In this document: in pieces, positions 50,600-59,191 of the stretch
Layout: each line of letters opens with the position of its first letter
Position numbering within the stretch: position 1 is the stretch's first letter
Position numbers and translations under genes: made by a program
Notes under the pieces: model-generated
What the model was told of the DNA's origin: nothing
Seen by the model: the letters and a program-made list of their open reading frames with translations, nothing else
The model's database searches: none
Origin: Pseudoxanthomonas sp.
GTDB lineage: Bacteria; Pseudomonadota; Gammaproteobacteria; Xanthomonadales; Xanthomonadaceae
Assembly: GCF_027498035.1 (NCBI RefSeq)
Contig: NZ_CP114978.1
Location: 992,001-1,056,000, forward strand
DNA length: 64,000 nt
Direction: 5' to 3'

Positions 50600-52723
50600 A
50601 TGCTGTCTCCCCGCCCCTCACGACTGTGCGTGAGCCTGCTCGCGTGCCTGACTTTCCCTTCCTTCGGCGCCCTCGCGGCCGATCCTGTCCCTCAAGTCGT
50701 GGCATCAGGCCAAACCGACCCAGCGCACGACCTGGATACCGTGCGCGTGAAGGGACACCACGGTGGTTTCCATGGCAAACGCCCAACGCAGGTTGGCAAA
50801 TCCACGCTGCCCGCCGACCAGCAGCCGGCGTCGATCAGCGTGGTCACGCGCGATCTGCTGGACGCTCAACAGGCGCAGTCGCTCGCCGACGCGCTGCACA
50901 ACGTGCCGGGCGTGGTCAGCAACACCTTCGGGCGTCGTGGCTGGGATGACCTGATCATCCGCGGCCAGGTCGCTTCCGATTCCCTGTTCGTAGATGGCCT
51001 GCGCACGGCCGCGTCCAACCGCGTAGCCGAGCAGTTGTTCGGGTACGAACAGGTCGAAGTGCTGAAGGGGCCGGCCTCGTTGATGTATGGCCTGGTGCTG
51101 CCCGGCGGGTTGGTGAACATGGTCAGCAAGCGTCCGCGGACCGAAGCCTTCGGCCGTATCGACACCACCCTGGGCAGCCACGGCCTGGTCCAGGGCACGG
51201 TGGATGCCGGCACGCCGCTGTCGGCCAACGGCAAGGTCGCGCTTCGCGTCAACGCGCTGGTTTCCAACAGCAACGACGCCACCGCGCATGTGTGGTTTCG
51301 CAACCGTTTCATTGCGCCATCGCTATCGCTCGATCTGGGCGAGCAGACCGACCTGGTTCTGCTGTCCAGTTTCCAGGAGCGCGACTACATCCGCCAGCAG
51401 GGTTTGCCGCTGGTGGGCTCGGTCCTGCCCAACGCCAACGGCGCGATCCCGCGTAACACCTTCATGGGCGAACCCGGGCAGGACCCGTACCATGCGCGAG
51501 AGACGCGCATCGGTTACGCCTTCAGCCATCGCTTCGAGAGTGGATGGACGCTCAACCAGAACCTACGCGTGCAGGATTTCTCTGTGACCGGCCAACTGGT
51601 CGCCAATGGCGCCATGGGGACCGACCAGCGCACGCTGCGGCGCACGGCCACCGACCAGGCCTGGGATGGCAGGACCCTGTCGATCGACACCCATGCCTGG
51701 CGCTCGTTTGTTGCAGGCACCAGCCGGCACGACGTGACCGCAGGCGTGGACTACCTCGACACTTACGAGGACGCGGTGTCGTTCACCTGCACGGTCGGCA
51801 GTCTGGATGTATTCGCGCCGGTCTACGGCAGCCAGATCACCTGTCCAGATACGCCTCGCACCGACAGCCGCACCTACGTGGAGATGCTGGGCCTCTATGT
51901 GCGAGACCAGATCCACGTCGGTGACCGCTGGCTGATCAGCGCGGGCCTGCGTCGCGACTACACCACCACCCGCAGCAACAACCATCTCACCGGCGTCAGC
52001 GAGCGCGATCCAGCCGATGCGACCACCGGCTCCCTCGCGGTCATGATGGACCTGACTCCGATGGTCCATCCCTATCTGAGCTATTCCACCTCGTTCTATC
52101 CCAACACCGGCACCGACGTAAATGGCAACACATTCGATCCCGAAGCGGGCCGGCAATGGGAGGCCGGAATCAAGTTCAACCTGCTTGGCGGGAGTTCCTC
52201 GTTGACCATCGCGGCGTTCGACCTGCGCCGCCAGAACGTGCTGGAAACCGATCCGGTCAACGACGACTACAGCATCGCCGTGGGCGAGCAACGCAGCCGG
52301 GGCGGCGAGATCGGCATCACCGCCGACCTTGGAGCGGGCTTGAGCATCAATGCCGGCTACGCCTACATCGATGCGCAGATCACCAACGATGGCGGCGCCG
52401 ATCCAACGACCGTCGGCGACGGCCTGAACAACGTCCCGCGGCACAGCGCCACCGCGTTCCTGCGCTATCAGCTGCCGTCAACGTGGTCGCGCTGGTCCGT
52501 CACCGGCGGCGTCCGCGGCGAGGGCGAGCGCCCGGCCTACACCTACACCCTGCCAGGCTACGTGGTCGCCGACCTCGGCCTGCGCTATGAGACTCCCCGA
52601 TGGAACGTCGCGCTGAGCATCAAGAATGTCTTCGATACCTACTACTACAGCGGTGGCCTGGCAGCAGCCGTAGCCCTGGGTGACGACCGCACGACGATGG
52701 TGAACGTGGGCTACCGGTTCTGA
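50600..52723 (+). CDS. TonB-dependent siderophore receptor
   Basis: This 707-residue outer-membrane receptor has a signal peptide (about 25-28 residues, cut near GALA-ADP). The plug domain (about 55-170) includes QPASISVVTRDLLDAQQAQS and the YEQVEVLKGPASLMYG motif. A 22-strand barrel ends MVNVGYRF with a terminal Phe. It belongs to the FhuA-like ferric-siderophore group and has no N-terminal signalling domain. I chose the ATG at 50600, since the upstream ATG at 50567 lies inside the Fur box; the ribosome site is weak (AAGG). It is probably iron-repressed through Fur. The ligand is unknown. Confidence 0.9.
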   Translation: MLSPRPSRLCVSLLACLTFPSFGALAADPVPQVVASGQTDPAHDLDTVRVKGHHGGFHGKRPTQVGKSTLPADQQPASISVVTRDLLDAQQAQSLADALHNVPGVVSNTFGRRGWDDLIIRGQVASDSLFVDGLRTAASNRVAEQLFGYEQVEVLKGPASLMYGLVLPGGLVNMVSKRPRTEAFGRIDTTLGSHGLVQGTVDAGTPLSANGKVALRVNALVSNSNDATAHVWFRNRFIAPSLSLDLGEQTDLVLLSSFQERDYIRQQGLPLVGSVLPNANGAIPRNTFMGEPGQDPYHARETRIGYAFSHRFESGWTLNQNLRVQDFSVTGQLVANGAMGTDQRTLRRTATDQAWDGRTLSIDTHAWRSFVAGTSRHDVTAGVDYLDTYEDAVSFTCTVGSLDVFAPVYGSQITCPDTPRTDSRTYVEMLGLYVRDQIHVGDRWLISAGLRRDYTTTRSNNHLTGVSERDPADATTGSLAVMMDLTPMVHPYLSYSTSFYPNTGTDVNGNTFDPEAGRQWEAGIKFNLLGGSSSLTIAAFDLRRQNVLETDPVNDDYSIAVGEQRSRGGEIGITADLGAGLSINAGYAYIDAQITNDGGADPTTVGDGLNNVPRHSATAFLRYQLPSTWSRWSVTGGVRGEGERPAYTYTLPGYVVADLGLRYETPRWNVALSIKNVFDTYYYSGGLAAAVALGDDRTTMVNVGYRF

Positions 52724-52801
52724 AACGCATTGGGCGCCCCTAGGCTGCTGCGATCCGCGCGCTGGGACATCGAGCTCGCCAGGCTGAAGCAGCGGCCGCG
52801 A

Positions 52802-54298
52802 TCAGCCTTTCAGGTTGATCCACGTCGCCTTGATCTCGGTGTACTTGTCGAAGGCGTGCAACGACTTGTCGCGGCCGTTGCCTGACTGCTTGTAGCCGCC
52901 GAAGGGCGCGGTCATGTCGCCGCCATCCCAGTAGTTCACCCACACGCTGCCGGCGCGCAGTTTGCGGGTCACGCGATGCGCGCGGGCAATGTCCCTTGTC
53001 CACACCGCGGCAGCCAGGCCGTAGTCGCTGTCGTTGGCGAACTTCAACGCCTGCGCTTCGTCGGTGAAACCGATCACCGACAGCACCGGCCCGAAGATCT
53101 CCTCGCGGCTGATCGTATGCCCGTGCTGTACGCCATCGAAGATGGTTGGTTCGATATAGCAGCCGCCTTCCACGACCTGCGCCTGCTTGCCACCGAGTGC
53201 CAGGCGCGCACCTTCAGCCTGGCCCTTGGCGATGAAGCCCATCACCCGCTCGACATGGCCGGCATCGACCATCGCGCCCATCGCCGCACCAGGCGTGAAC
53301 GGATGCTGCGGTTGCAGCTTCCGGCCGGCGTCCACCACACGCGCGACGAAGTCCTCGCGGATCGATTCCTCCACCAGCAGGCGCGATGCGGCCGTGCACA
53401 CCTCGCCCTGGTTGTAGAAGATCGCCGAGGCCGCTGCCTGCGCGGCCTTGTCCAGGTCCGGCGCATCGGCGAACACGATATTCGGACTCTTTCCGCCGCA
53501 CTCCATGTAGGCGCGTTTCATGTTCGACAGGCCGGCGCACTGCAGCAGGCGCTTGCCCACCGCGGTCGAGCCGGTGAACACCAGTCCATCCACATCCATG
53601 TGCAGCGCCAGCGGTTCGCCGGCGGTCTTGCCGAAGCCCGGCACCACGTTGAACACCCCCGCCGGGATGCCCGCCTCCATCGCCAGTTCGGCCAGGCGCA
53701 GCACGGTCAGCGGCGATTTTTCCGAGGGCTTCAGCACGACCGAATTGCCCATCGCCAGCGCCGGCGCCAGTTTCCAGGTGGCCATCACCAGCGGGAAATT
53801 CCACGGCACGATCGCACCGACCACGCCCAGCGGCTCGCGGGTGATCATGCCCAGCTCGTTCGGCCCGGTCGCGGCGACTTCACCATAGACCTTGTCGATG
53901 GCCTCGCCAGTCCAGGCCAGGCAGCGCGCCGTCGCGGGCACGTCGTAGCCCAGTGCATCGTCGACCGGCTTGCCCATGTCCAGCGATTCCAGCAGCGCCA
54001 GTTCATCGGTGTGCGTCGTCACCAGTTCGGCGAAGCGCTGCAACACCTTCTTGCGATGCACCGGCGTGGTGTTGGACCAGTGTCCAGCCTCGAAGCTGCT
54101 CCGCGCCGCCAGCACGGCCTTGTCGATATCCAGCTGGCTGCCATCGGCTACCTTGCCCAGCAGGCGCCCGTCGATGGGGCTGATGCAGTCAAACGTGTTG
54201 CCGTTGACCGCATCGACGAACTTGCCGTCGATGAAGGCCTGAGTGCGGATGGTGAGGCCCGCGGCCTGGGTCTTGCGGGATTCCAGCGTGGCGGTCAT
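52802..54298 (-). CDS. puuC: Gamma-glutamyl-aminobutyraldehyde dehydrogenase (PuuC-like)
   Basis: This 498-residue NAD(P)-dependent aldehyde dehydrogenase has Asn167 (PWNF), Lys190, Glu266 (MECGGKSPN) and catalytic Cys301 (GEVCTAASR). The VWVNYWDGGDMTAPFGGYKQSGNGRDKS end is characteristic of PuuC/KauB-type enzymes that oxidise gamma-glutamyl-aminobutyraldehyde or other amino-aldehydes. The ATG at 54298 has AGGA seven bases upstream. It follows the cupin regulator gene by 91 bases in the same direction. Confidence 0.9.
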   Translation of the reverse strand: MTATLESRKTQAAGLTIRTQAFIDGKFVDAVNGNTFDCISPIDGRLLGKVADGSQLDIDKAVLAARSSFEAGHWSNTTPVHRKKVLQRFAELVTTHTDELALLESLDMGKPVDDALGYDVPATARCLAWTGEAIDKVYGEVAATGPNELGMITREPLGVVGAIVPWNFPLVMATWKLAPALAMGNSVVLKPSEKSPLTVLRLAELAMEAGIPAGVFNVVPGFGKTAGEPLALHMDVDGLVFTGSTAVGKRLLQCAGLSNMKRAYMECGGKSPNIVFADAPDLDKAAQAAASAIFYNQGEVCTAASRLLVEESIREDFVARVVDAGRKLQPQHPFTPGAAMGAMVDAGHVERVMGFIAKGQAEGARLALGGKQAQVVEGGCYIEPTIFDGVQHGHTISREEIFGPVLSVIGFTDEAQALKFANDSDYGLAAAVWTRDIARAHRVTRKLRAGSVWVNYWDGGDMTAPFGGYKQSGNGRDKSLHAFDKYTEIKATWINLKG

Positions 54299-54389
54299 GG
54301 CAGTTCCTGTTGACTCGAGCGGACTGGGAAGTGACGTATTCAATGATCCTGCGAAAGCGAGTCTGGTCGGCGAATCCACACAGCGCCCA

Positions 54390-54989
54390 CTAGAACGTTG
54401 CCGGCGTATTGGCGCTGACGATGACCGCGTCAGCCTTGCCGAGATTGCGGAAGCGATGTGGCACCCGGCTTTCGAAGTAATAGCCTTCGCCGGCACGCAG
54501 CACCCGCACCTGGTCGCCGACGGTCACTTCAACTTCGCCCGACACCACCACGCCCCCCTCCTCACCGGCATGGGCCAGCATTGCGTCACCGGTATCGGTG
54601 CCCGGCGGCATCACCTCGCGCAGGATGCACATCTGGCGCTGGGTCACACGCTGGCCGACCAGGAAGTAATGCACGCCGTTACTGCCGACGTCCGGCGTTT
54701 CCTGGGCCGAGTAGAACGGGCTGTCGGGTGGGCCAGCATCCATGTCCAGGGTGAAGAAATCGGCCAGCGAGATCGGGATGCCGTCCAGCACCTTCTTCAA
54801 CGAACTCACCGACGGGCTGACCTTGTTCTGCTCGATCAGCGAGATGGTGCTGTTGGTCACCCCCACGCGCTTGGCCAGTTCACGTTGGCTCAGCTGCGTG
54901 GACGTCCGTACCTGTTGCAGGCGTGCACCGATGTCCATCGACTCATGGCCCTCGACCGTGTTGCGGATTCTTGACACTTGAGGCCGCAT
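54390..54989 (-). CDS. XRE-cupin transcriptional regulator (PuuR-like)
   Basis: This 199-residue protein has a Cro/XRE helix-turn-helix at about 18-75 (IGARLQQVRTSTQLSQRELA, GVTNSTISLIEQNKVSPS). A C-terminal cupin barrel at about 120-195 includes EEGGVVVSGEVEVTVGDQVR and GEGYYFESRVPHRFRN. PuuR of E. coli has the same layout and represses putrescine-utilisation genes, being released by putrescine. The ATG at 54989 has GGAGG five bases upstream. It is divergent from the transaminase gene and upstream of puuC, so it likely controls both. Confidence 0.9.
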   Translation of the reverse strand: MRPQVSRIRNTVEGHESMDIGARLQQVRTSTQLSQRELAKRVGVTNSTISLIEQNKVSPSVSSLKKVLDGIPISLADFFTLDMDAGPPDSPFYSAQETPDVGSNGVHYFLVGQRVTQRQMCILREVMPPGTDTGDAMLAHAGEEGGVVVSGEVEVTVGDQVRVLRAGEGYYFESRVPHRFRNLGKADAVIVSANTPATF

Positions 54990-55008
54990 TGAGCCTCCCG
55001 GAGGCCCT

Positions 55009-55038
55009 TGTTGTAAAGTTTTTTCAACGCGATACGCT
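55009..55038 (+). promoter_or_regulatory. Promoter and motif of the transaminase gene
   Basis: TGTTGTAAA (55009-55017) overlaps a TTGTAA -35-like hexamer (55011-55016). A TACGCT -10-like hexamer follows 16 bases later (55033-55038), about 39 bases before the start codon. The flanking TTGTAAAGTTTTTTCAA stretch is nearly palindromic. The nonamer is shared with the puuD/puuA divergent region. Confidence 0.4.
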
Positions 55039-55076
55039 AGCCTGACCCGCCCGCCAGGGCCGCCCCCGGAGTGAGC

Positions 55077-56453
55077 ATGAGCGCCGACTCGCTGTCCCTG
55101 AACGCCGGCTACGCCGCCCATTACGCCGAACTGGGCACCCAGGTGCCAGCCTCGATGGATGCGTTCTGGATGCCGTTCACCGCCAACAAGGCGTTCAAGG
55201 CCAAGCCGCGGCTGCTGGCCAGTGCCGCGGGCATGCACTACACGGACGTGGATGGCCGCGAGATCCTCGACGCCTGCGCCGGCCTGTGGTGCGTCAACGC
55301 CGGCCATGCGCGGCCACGCATCGTCGAGGCGGTCAAGCAGCAGATCGGCACGCTGGATTTCGCACCCAACTTCTCGATGTCCTCGCCGCTGCCGTTCGTG
55401 CTGGCCGAGCGCCTGGCCGAACTGACCCCGGGCAACCTCAACCACGTGTTCTATACCAACTCCGGCTCAGAGTCGGTCGACTCGGCGTTGAAGATTGCCC
55501 TGGCGTATCACCGCGCACGCGGCGATGGCCAGCGCACCCGTTTGATCGGCCGCGAGAAGGCATATCACGGCGTCGGCTTCGGTGGCATCTCGGTCGGCGG
55601 CCTGCCCAACAACCGCAAGTGGTTCGGGCCTGGCCTGCCATCGGTGGACCACCTGCGCCATACGCTGGACATCGAACGCAACGGCTTCTCGCAGGGCCTG
55701 CCGCCACATGGCATCGAATGGGCCGAAGAGCTGGAGCGCGTGATCACCCTGCACGATCCGTCCACGATTGCCGCGGTGATCATCGAGCCGATCTCCGGCA
55801 GCGCCGGCGTAATCCTTCCACCTGAGGGTTACCTCAAGCGCATCCGCGAGATCTGCACCAAGCACGGCATCGTGCTGATCTTCGATGAAGTCATCACCGG
55901 CTTCGGCCGGGTCGGCAAGGCCTTCGCCTCGCAGCGTTTCGGCGTCACGCCGGACATCATCACCGCCGCCAAGGGCATCACCAACGGCTGCGTGCCGATG
56001 GGCGCAGTGTTCGTGTCCGAGGATATCTTCGAGGCGTTCACCCACGTACCGGACAACGCCATCGACCTGTTCCATGGCTACACCTATTCCGGCCACCCGC
56101 TGGCCTGCGCCGCCGCGCTGGCGACGCTGGACACCTATGCCGAGGAGAACCTGTTCGAGAAGGCCATCGACCTGGGCGACTATTGGCAGCAGGGCCTGCA
56201 TTCGCTCAAGGGCCTGCCCAATGTCATCGACATCCGCAACTTCGGCCTGATCGGCGCAGTCGAATTTGCCGCCCGCGACGGCGCACCCGGCGCGCGTGGT
56301 TTCGAGGTCTTCCGTCGTGCGTTCGAGGATGGGCAGATGCTGACGCGCGTCACCGGCGATGTGATCGCACTGTCGCCGCCGCTGATCATCGAGAAAGAGC
56401 ACATTGACCGGATCTTCAATGTACTGGGGGATGTGATTCGGGCGACGGCTTGA
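55077..56453 (+). CDS. bauA: Omega-amino acid:pyruvate aminotransferase (BauA-like)
   Basis: This 458-residue class-III PLP aminotransferase has Asp270 (LIFDEV), PLP lysine 299 (TAAKGITNG) and the NSGSESVDSALKIALAYHRA motif at 128-147. It matches omega-amino-acid:pyruvate transaminases of the BauA type, which use beta-alanine, GABA or diamines. The start is the ATG at 55077 with GGAG seven bases upstream; a GTG two codons earlier is possible. It faces the PuuR-like regulator across an AT-rich promoter and is followed by a long repeat-filled gap. Confidence 0.92.
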   Translation: MSADSLSLNAGYAAHYAELGTQVPASMDAFWMPFTANKAFKAKPRLLASAAGMHYTDVDGREILDACAGLWCVNAGHARPRIVEAVKQQIGTLDFAPNFSMSSPLPFVLAERLAELTPGNLNHVFYTNSGSESVDSALKIALAYHRARGDGQRTRLIGREKAYHGVGFGGISVGGLPNNRKWFGPGLPSVDHLRHTLDIERNGFSQGLPPHGIEWAEELERVITLHDPSTIAAVIIEPISGSAGVILPPEGYLKRIREICTKHGIVLIFDEVITGFGRVGKAFASQRFGVTPDIITAAKGITNGCVPMGAVFVSEDIFEAFTHVPDNAIDLFHGYTYSGHPLACAAALATLDTYAEENLFEKAIDLGDYWQQGLHSLKGLPNVIDIRNFGLIGAVEFAARDGAPGARGFEVFRRAFEDGQMLTRVTGDVIALSPPLIIEKEHIDRIFNVLGDVIRATA

Positions 56454-56480
56454 ATATCAGGACGCTCGCTTTTTGGTGAG

Positions 56481-56600
56481 AGGCTTTCGCGCCGCTTCGC
56501 GGCACGACCTACCTTTCTTTGCTTGTGCAAAGAAACGTAGGCCAAAGAAAGCACACCCCGAGCGGCACGCCCGCTCCGCGGGTTCGCTACGGGCCGAGGG
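56481..56600. repeat. Structured element C (inverted relative of elements A and B)
   Basis: The element starts 30 bases after the transaminase stop with GGCTTTCGCGCCGCTTCGCGGC, the reverse complement of the end of copy A, here 488-495/499-506 as a stem. A 14-pair hairpin with one mismatch follows at 56508-56541: CCTAC pairs with GTAGG, TTTCTTTGC with GCAAAGAAA, loop TTGT. It occupies the place of the ACTTTTG/CAAAAGT stem of A and B but has a different sequence. A CCCGC-TCC-GCGGG stem lies further on. The rest differs from A and B. Confidence 0.7.
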
Positions 56601-56623
56601 ATTTGAAGGCAGGAGCCGAGAGC

Positions 56624-56706
56624 AGCGGAGCAAGCTCCGCTCTACAAGAGCGACATCGCGATCATCTGACAGGACACATGAACCGTAGAGCCGAGCTTGC
56701 TCGGCT
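56624..56706. repeat. GTAG/CTAC hairpin repeat pair in opposite arrangement
   Basis: AGCGGAGC-AA-GCTCCGCT + CTAC (56624-56645) and GTAG + AGCCGAGC-TT-GCTCGGCT (56685-56706) are separated by 39 bases. Here the GTAG signatures face inwards, unlike the copies at 18.0 and 48.6 kb where they face outwards. Confidence 0.85.
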
Positions 56707-56707
56707 G

Positions 56708-56761
56708 CCCTTGCCCTTGCCCTTGCCCTTGCCGTTGCGGTTGCGGTTGCGGTTGCGGTTG
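56708..56761. repeat. Hexanucleotide tandem repeat (CCCTTG to CGGTTG)
   Basis: Nine perfect-length hexamers lie in a row: CCCTTG four times, CCGTTG once, CGGTTG four times. The array lies directly between a hairpin repeat and structured element B. It is not coding. A degenerate relative precedes element A near 32180. Confidence 0.9.
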
Positions 56762-56771
56762 CTCAGCCCTT

Positions 56772-56993
56772 GATCTTCAGCGCCTTCAAAGCGAGCCGAG
56801 CACCGCAGTTGGAAACGGCCGAAGAGGCGCGGATGTCTGAGCGCAGCGAGTTCCGCGCCGTGCCGGTTCCAGCGAGGAGCACAGGGGACCGCCGCATAGC
56901 GGCGGATCGCGTCAGGCGCTGGCGGTTTTGGCTACTTTTGCCAAGCACAAAAGTAGCTCGCGCCGCGCAGCGGCGTGAAAGATCTTGCTCGAA
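56772..56993. repeat. Structured intergenic repeat element, copy B
   Basis: This is a second copy of the element seen at 32.2 kb. The stems are at 811-819/862-870 (one mismatch), 826-833/852-859, 889-895/899-905, 931-940/948-957 and 959-966/970-977 (add 56,000). Shared blocks include CCGAGCACCGCAG, CGGCCGAAGAGGCGC, TGTCTGAGCG, GCGCCGTGCC and a 20-base run TTTTGGCTACTTTTGCCAAG. It starts about 40 bases after the creC stop when read on the minus strand. Confidence 0.85.
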
Positions 56994-57030
56994 AGCTTGC
57001 TCAAATAAGGACCAGATCAGGACTGACTGA

Positions 57031-58467
57031 TCAAACTCGCGGTAATACCACCACCGCCACCGCCCCACCCTCGACATTCCCCAGCGACACACTCCCGCCG
57101 TGCAACCGCACGACTTCCCGCACGAACGGCAATCCCAACCCCGTCCCACGCTGTCCCGTCGTCGGCGCCGCCAATGAATAGAATCGCTCGAACACGCGTG
57201 TCAGCGCGTAATCCGGCACACCCGGCCCACCATCGCGCACGCTGATCTTCAACTGCTCGCCGCCCACCACCGCAGACAACCAGATCTTCCCGCCACGCGG
57301 CGAAAACGCGATCGCGTTGTCCAACAGGTTGGACAACGCCTGGCGCAGCAGGAAACCATCGCCCTGTACCGCCAGGCCTTCGGCAACGTCGACCTCCAGC
57401 GCCACCTCCGCCGAGCGCAACCGTGTACCCACCGCTTCGGCCACCTGTGCGAACAGATCGGACAGCACCACCCGCTCGCGGGTCTGCAGCCAACCGTGCT
57501 GTTCGACTTCAGCCAGCGCCAACAGCTTGTCGATGGTCTCGGTCAGGCGCTGCTGCTGGTCCAGGATGTTGCGCGCGAAGCGCTGGCGCTCGGACTCCGG
57601 CAGCGGCTCCTGCAAGAGTTCAGCCGCGCCGCGGATACCGGCCAGCGGACTCTTCATCTCATGGGTCAGCGACTGCACGTACTGCTCGACGTAATCCTTG
57701 CCGGCCAGCTTGCGGCGCATCGTTTCCAAGGCCTGGCCCAGGTCGCCGATCTCGTCGCGCCGCGGCTTTGGGGGCGCCACCGGCAACCCGGCACTGACCG
57801 CCTGGGCGTAGCGGTTGAGCCGACCGATGCCGTGCGCCAGCCACCAGGTGATCAGCAGGCCGATCAGCGCCGATAGCCCGATCAGCCAGCCACCACGCTG
57901 CAGGATGCTTTTCTGGCTGGCGGCAATGAACGGCTCGAAGGTGCGGTTGGGCTGGGACAGCGTCAGCACGCCGATCAGCTGCTTCGGCGTCACGCCCGGT
58001 GCGTAGACCGGCGCGGCCACGTGCATCACCGTATGCACCGCATCGTCTGGCGACTCGGGACTGGAACGCGCGCCGTACTCACCGCGCAGGGTGCGGTAGA
58101 CATCGTTCCATCGCGAGTTGTCGCGCCCCACATCGCGCCCGCGCGAATCGAACACCACCACGCCATGCACATCAGTGATGCTGACCCGGTAGTCGACCCG
58201 CTTCTTGGGAATCTGCCAGATATGCGCATCTACCTCGCGATCGGCGGCCGCTTCCATGTCGCGGGAGAATCGCCCACCGTTGATGTGGCCGGCGGCCAGA
58301 TCTTCGGCTGCCATCACCGCCAGCACGTTGGCGGTATCGACCAGCGTGGACTCCATCGCCTGGCGCACGCCCGGTTTGACCTCACCGACGAACACCCGCA
58401 TCACGAAGAACGCGGCCAGGCCGGTGATCAGGAAGAATCCCAGGAACAGCCGCAAGCCAATACGCAC
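57031..58467 (-). CDS. creC: Two-component sensor histidine kinase CreC
   Basis: This 478-residue inner-membrane kinase has a transmembrane helix at 7-26 and a second at 195-212 flanking a periplasmic sensor domain (27-194). A HAMP-like linker follows, then the dimerisation/phosphoacceptor helix with His269 in LTHEMKSPLAG. The ATPase domain has N-box SNLLDNAIAFSP, G1 DGGPGVPD and G2 GTGLGLPFV. It pairs with CreB, encoded three bases upstream. CreBC responds to growth on fermentable carbon or to beta-lactam stress in relatives. Confidence 0.92.
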   Translation of the reverse strand: MRIGLRLFLGFFLITGLAAFFVMRVFVGEVKPGVRQAMESTLVDTANVLAVMAAEDLAAGHINGGRFSRDMEAAADREVDAHIWQIPKKRVDYRVSITDVHGVVVFDSRGRDVGRDNSRWNDVYRTLRGEYGARSSPESPDDAVHTVMHVAAPVYAPGVTPKQLIGVLTLSQPNRTFEPFIAASQKSILQRGGWLIGLSALIGLLITWWLAHGIGRLNRYAQAVSAGLPVAPPKPRRDEIGDLGQALETMRRKLAGKDYVEQYVQSLTHEMKSPLAGIRGAAELLQEPLPESERQRFARNILDQQQRLTETIDKLLALAEVEQHGWLQTRERVVLSDLFAQVAEAVGTRLRSAEVALEVDVAEGLAVQGDGFLLRQALSNLLDNAIAFSPRGGKIWLSAVVGGEQLKISVRDGGPGVPDYALTRVFERFYSLAAPTTGQRGTGLGLPFVREVVRLHGGSVSLGNVEGGAVAVVVLPRV

Positions 58468-58470
58468 GGC

Positions 58471-59145
58471 CTACAGCTCCAGCGAATAGCCGATCCCGCG
58501 ATGCGTGCGCACCGGATCGGGATCGACGCCAGCCGCACGCAGCTTGGCGCGCAGCGTCTTGATATGGGTGTCCACGGTGCGGTCGGCGCTGTCGGCGTCT
58601 CGGTCCCAGCCACGGTCCATCAGCTGGGCCCGGCTCAGGATGGCGCCGGGGCGCTGCAGCAACGCGGCCAGCAGCGCGTATTCGTAGCGGGTCAGGTCCA
58701 GCACCGTGTCGCGGAAGCGGATGCGGTGGCCTTCGCGATCAACGGAAAACCCGCCGGTCGCAGGCAGCTCGTCCGCCTGCACCACGCCACTGCGACGCAG
58801 CCTAGCGCGGACCCGCGCAACCAGCTCGCGGGGCGAGAACGGCTTGGCCATGTAGTCATCCGCGCCCAGCTCCAGGCCCAATACCCGGTCGATCTCGTCG
58901 TTGCGCGCGGTCAGGAACAACACCGGCACCTCGGAAAACCCGCGCAGCTGGCGGCACACGTCAAAGCCGCTGCCGTCGGGCAGCCCAACATCGAGCACCA
59001 CCACATCCACCCCGCCGGCGCGCACGCGCGGGGCGACCTCGCGCGCTAGTTGCACGTGCTCGGCCTGCAGGCCTTCGCTGCGCAGCGCGTAGAGCACGGC
59101 GTCGGCAATGGCGGCTTCATCTTCGACGACCAGCACGTTGGGCAT
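58471..59145 (-). CDS. creB: Two-component response regulator CreB
   Basis: This 224-residue OmpR-type regulator has a receiver domain with Asp52 as phosphoacceptor (VVVLDVGLPDGSG), plus Glu8/Asp9 (VVEDE), Thr and Lys in LTARNDE and MAKPFSP. The C-terminal winged helix (about 130-222) ends TVDTHIKTLRAKLRAAG and RTHRGIGYSLEL. I use the ATG at 59145 (MPNVLVVEDE); an ATG four codons upstream is possible. It is divergent from rlmJ across 46 bases. Confidence 0.93.
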   Translation of the reverse strand: MPNVLVVEDEAAIADAVLYALRSEGLQAEHVQLAREVAPRVRAGGVDVVVLDVGLPDGSGFDVCRQLRGFSEVPVLFLTARNDEIDRVLGLELGADDYMAKPFSPRELVARVRARLRRSGVVQADELPATGGFSVDREGHRIRFRDTVLDLTRYEYALLAALLQRPGAILSRAQLMDRGWDRDADSADRTVDTHIKTLRAKLRAAGVDPDPVRTHRGIGYSLEL

Positions 59146-59191
59146 GGCGCGCAGCATAGCCGCGGCCCGCCGCGACCTCTATGCTTTGCGC

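Noticed and set aside
56708..56761. CRISPR-like array
   Set aside because: Units are six bases with no spacers, and there are no cas genes.
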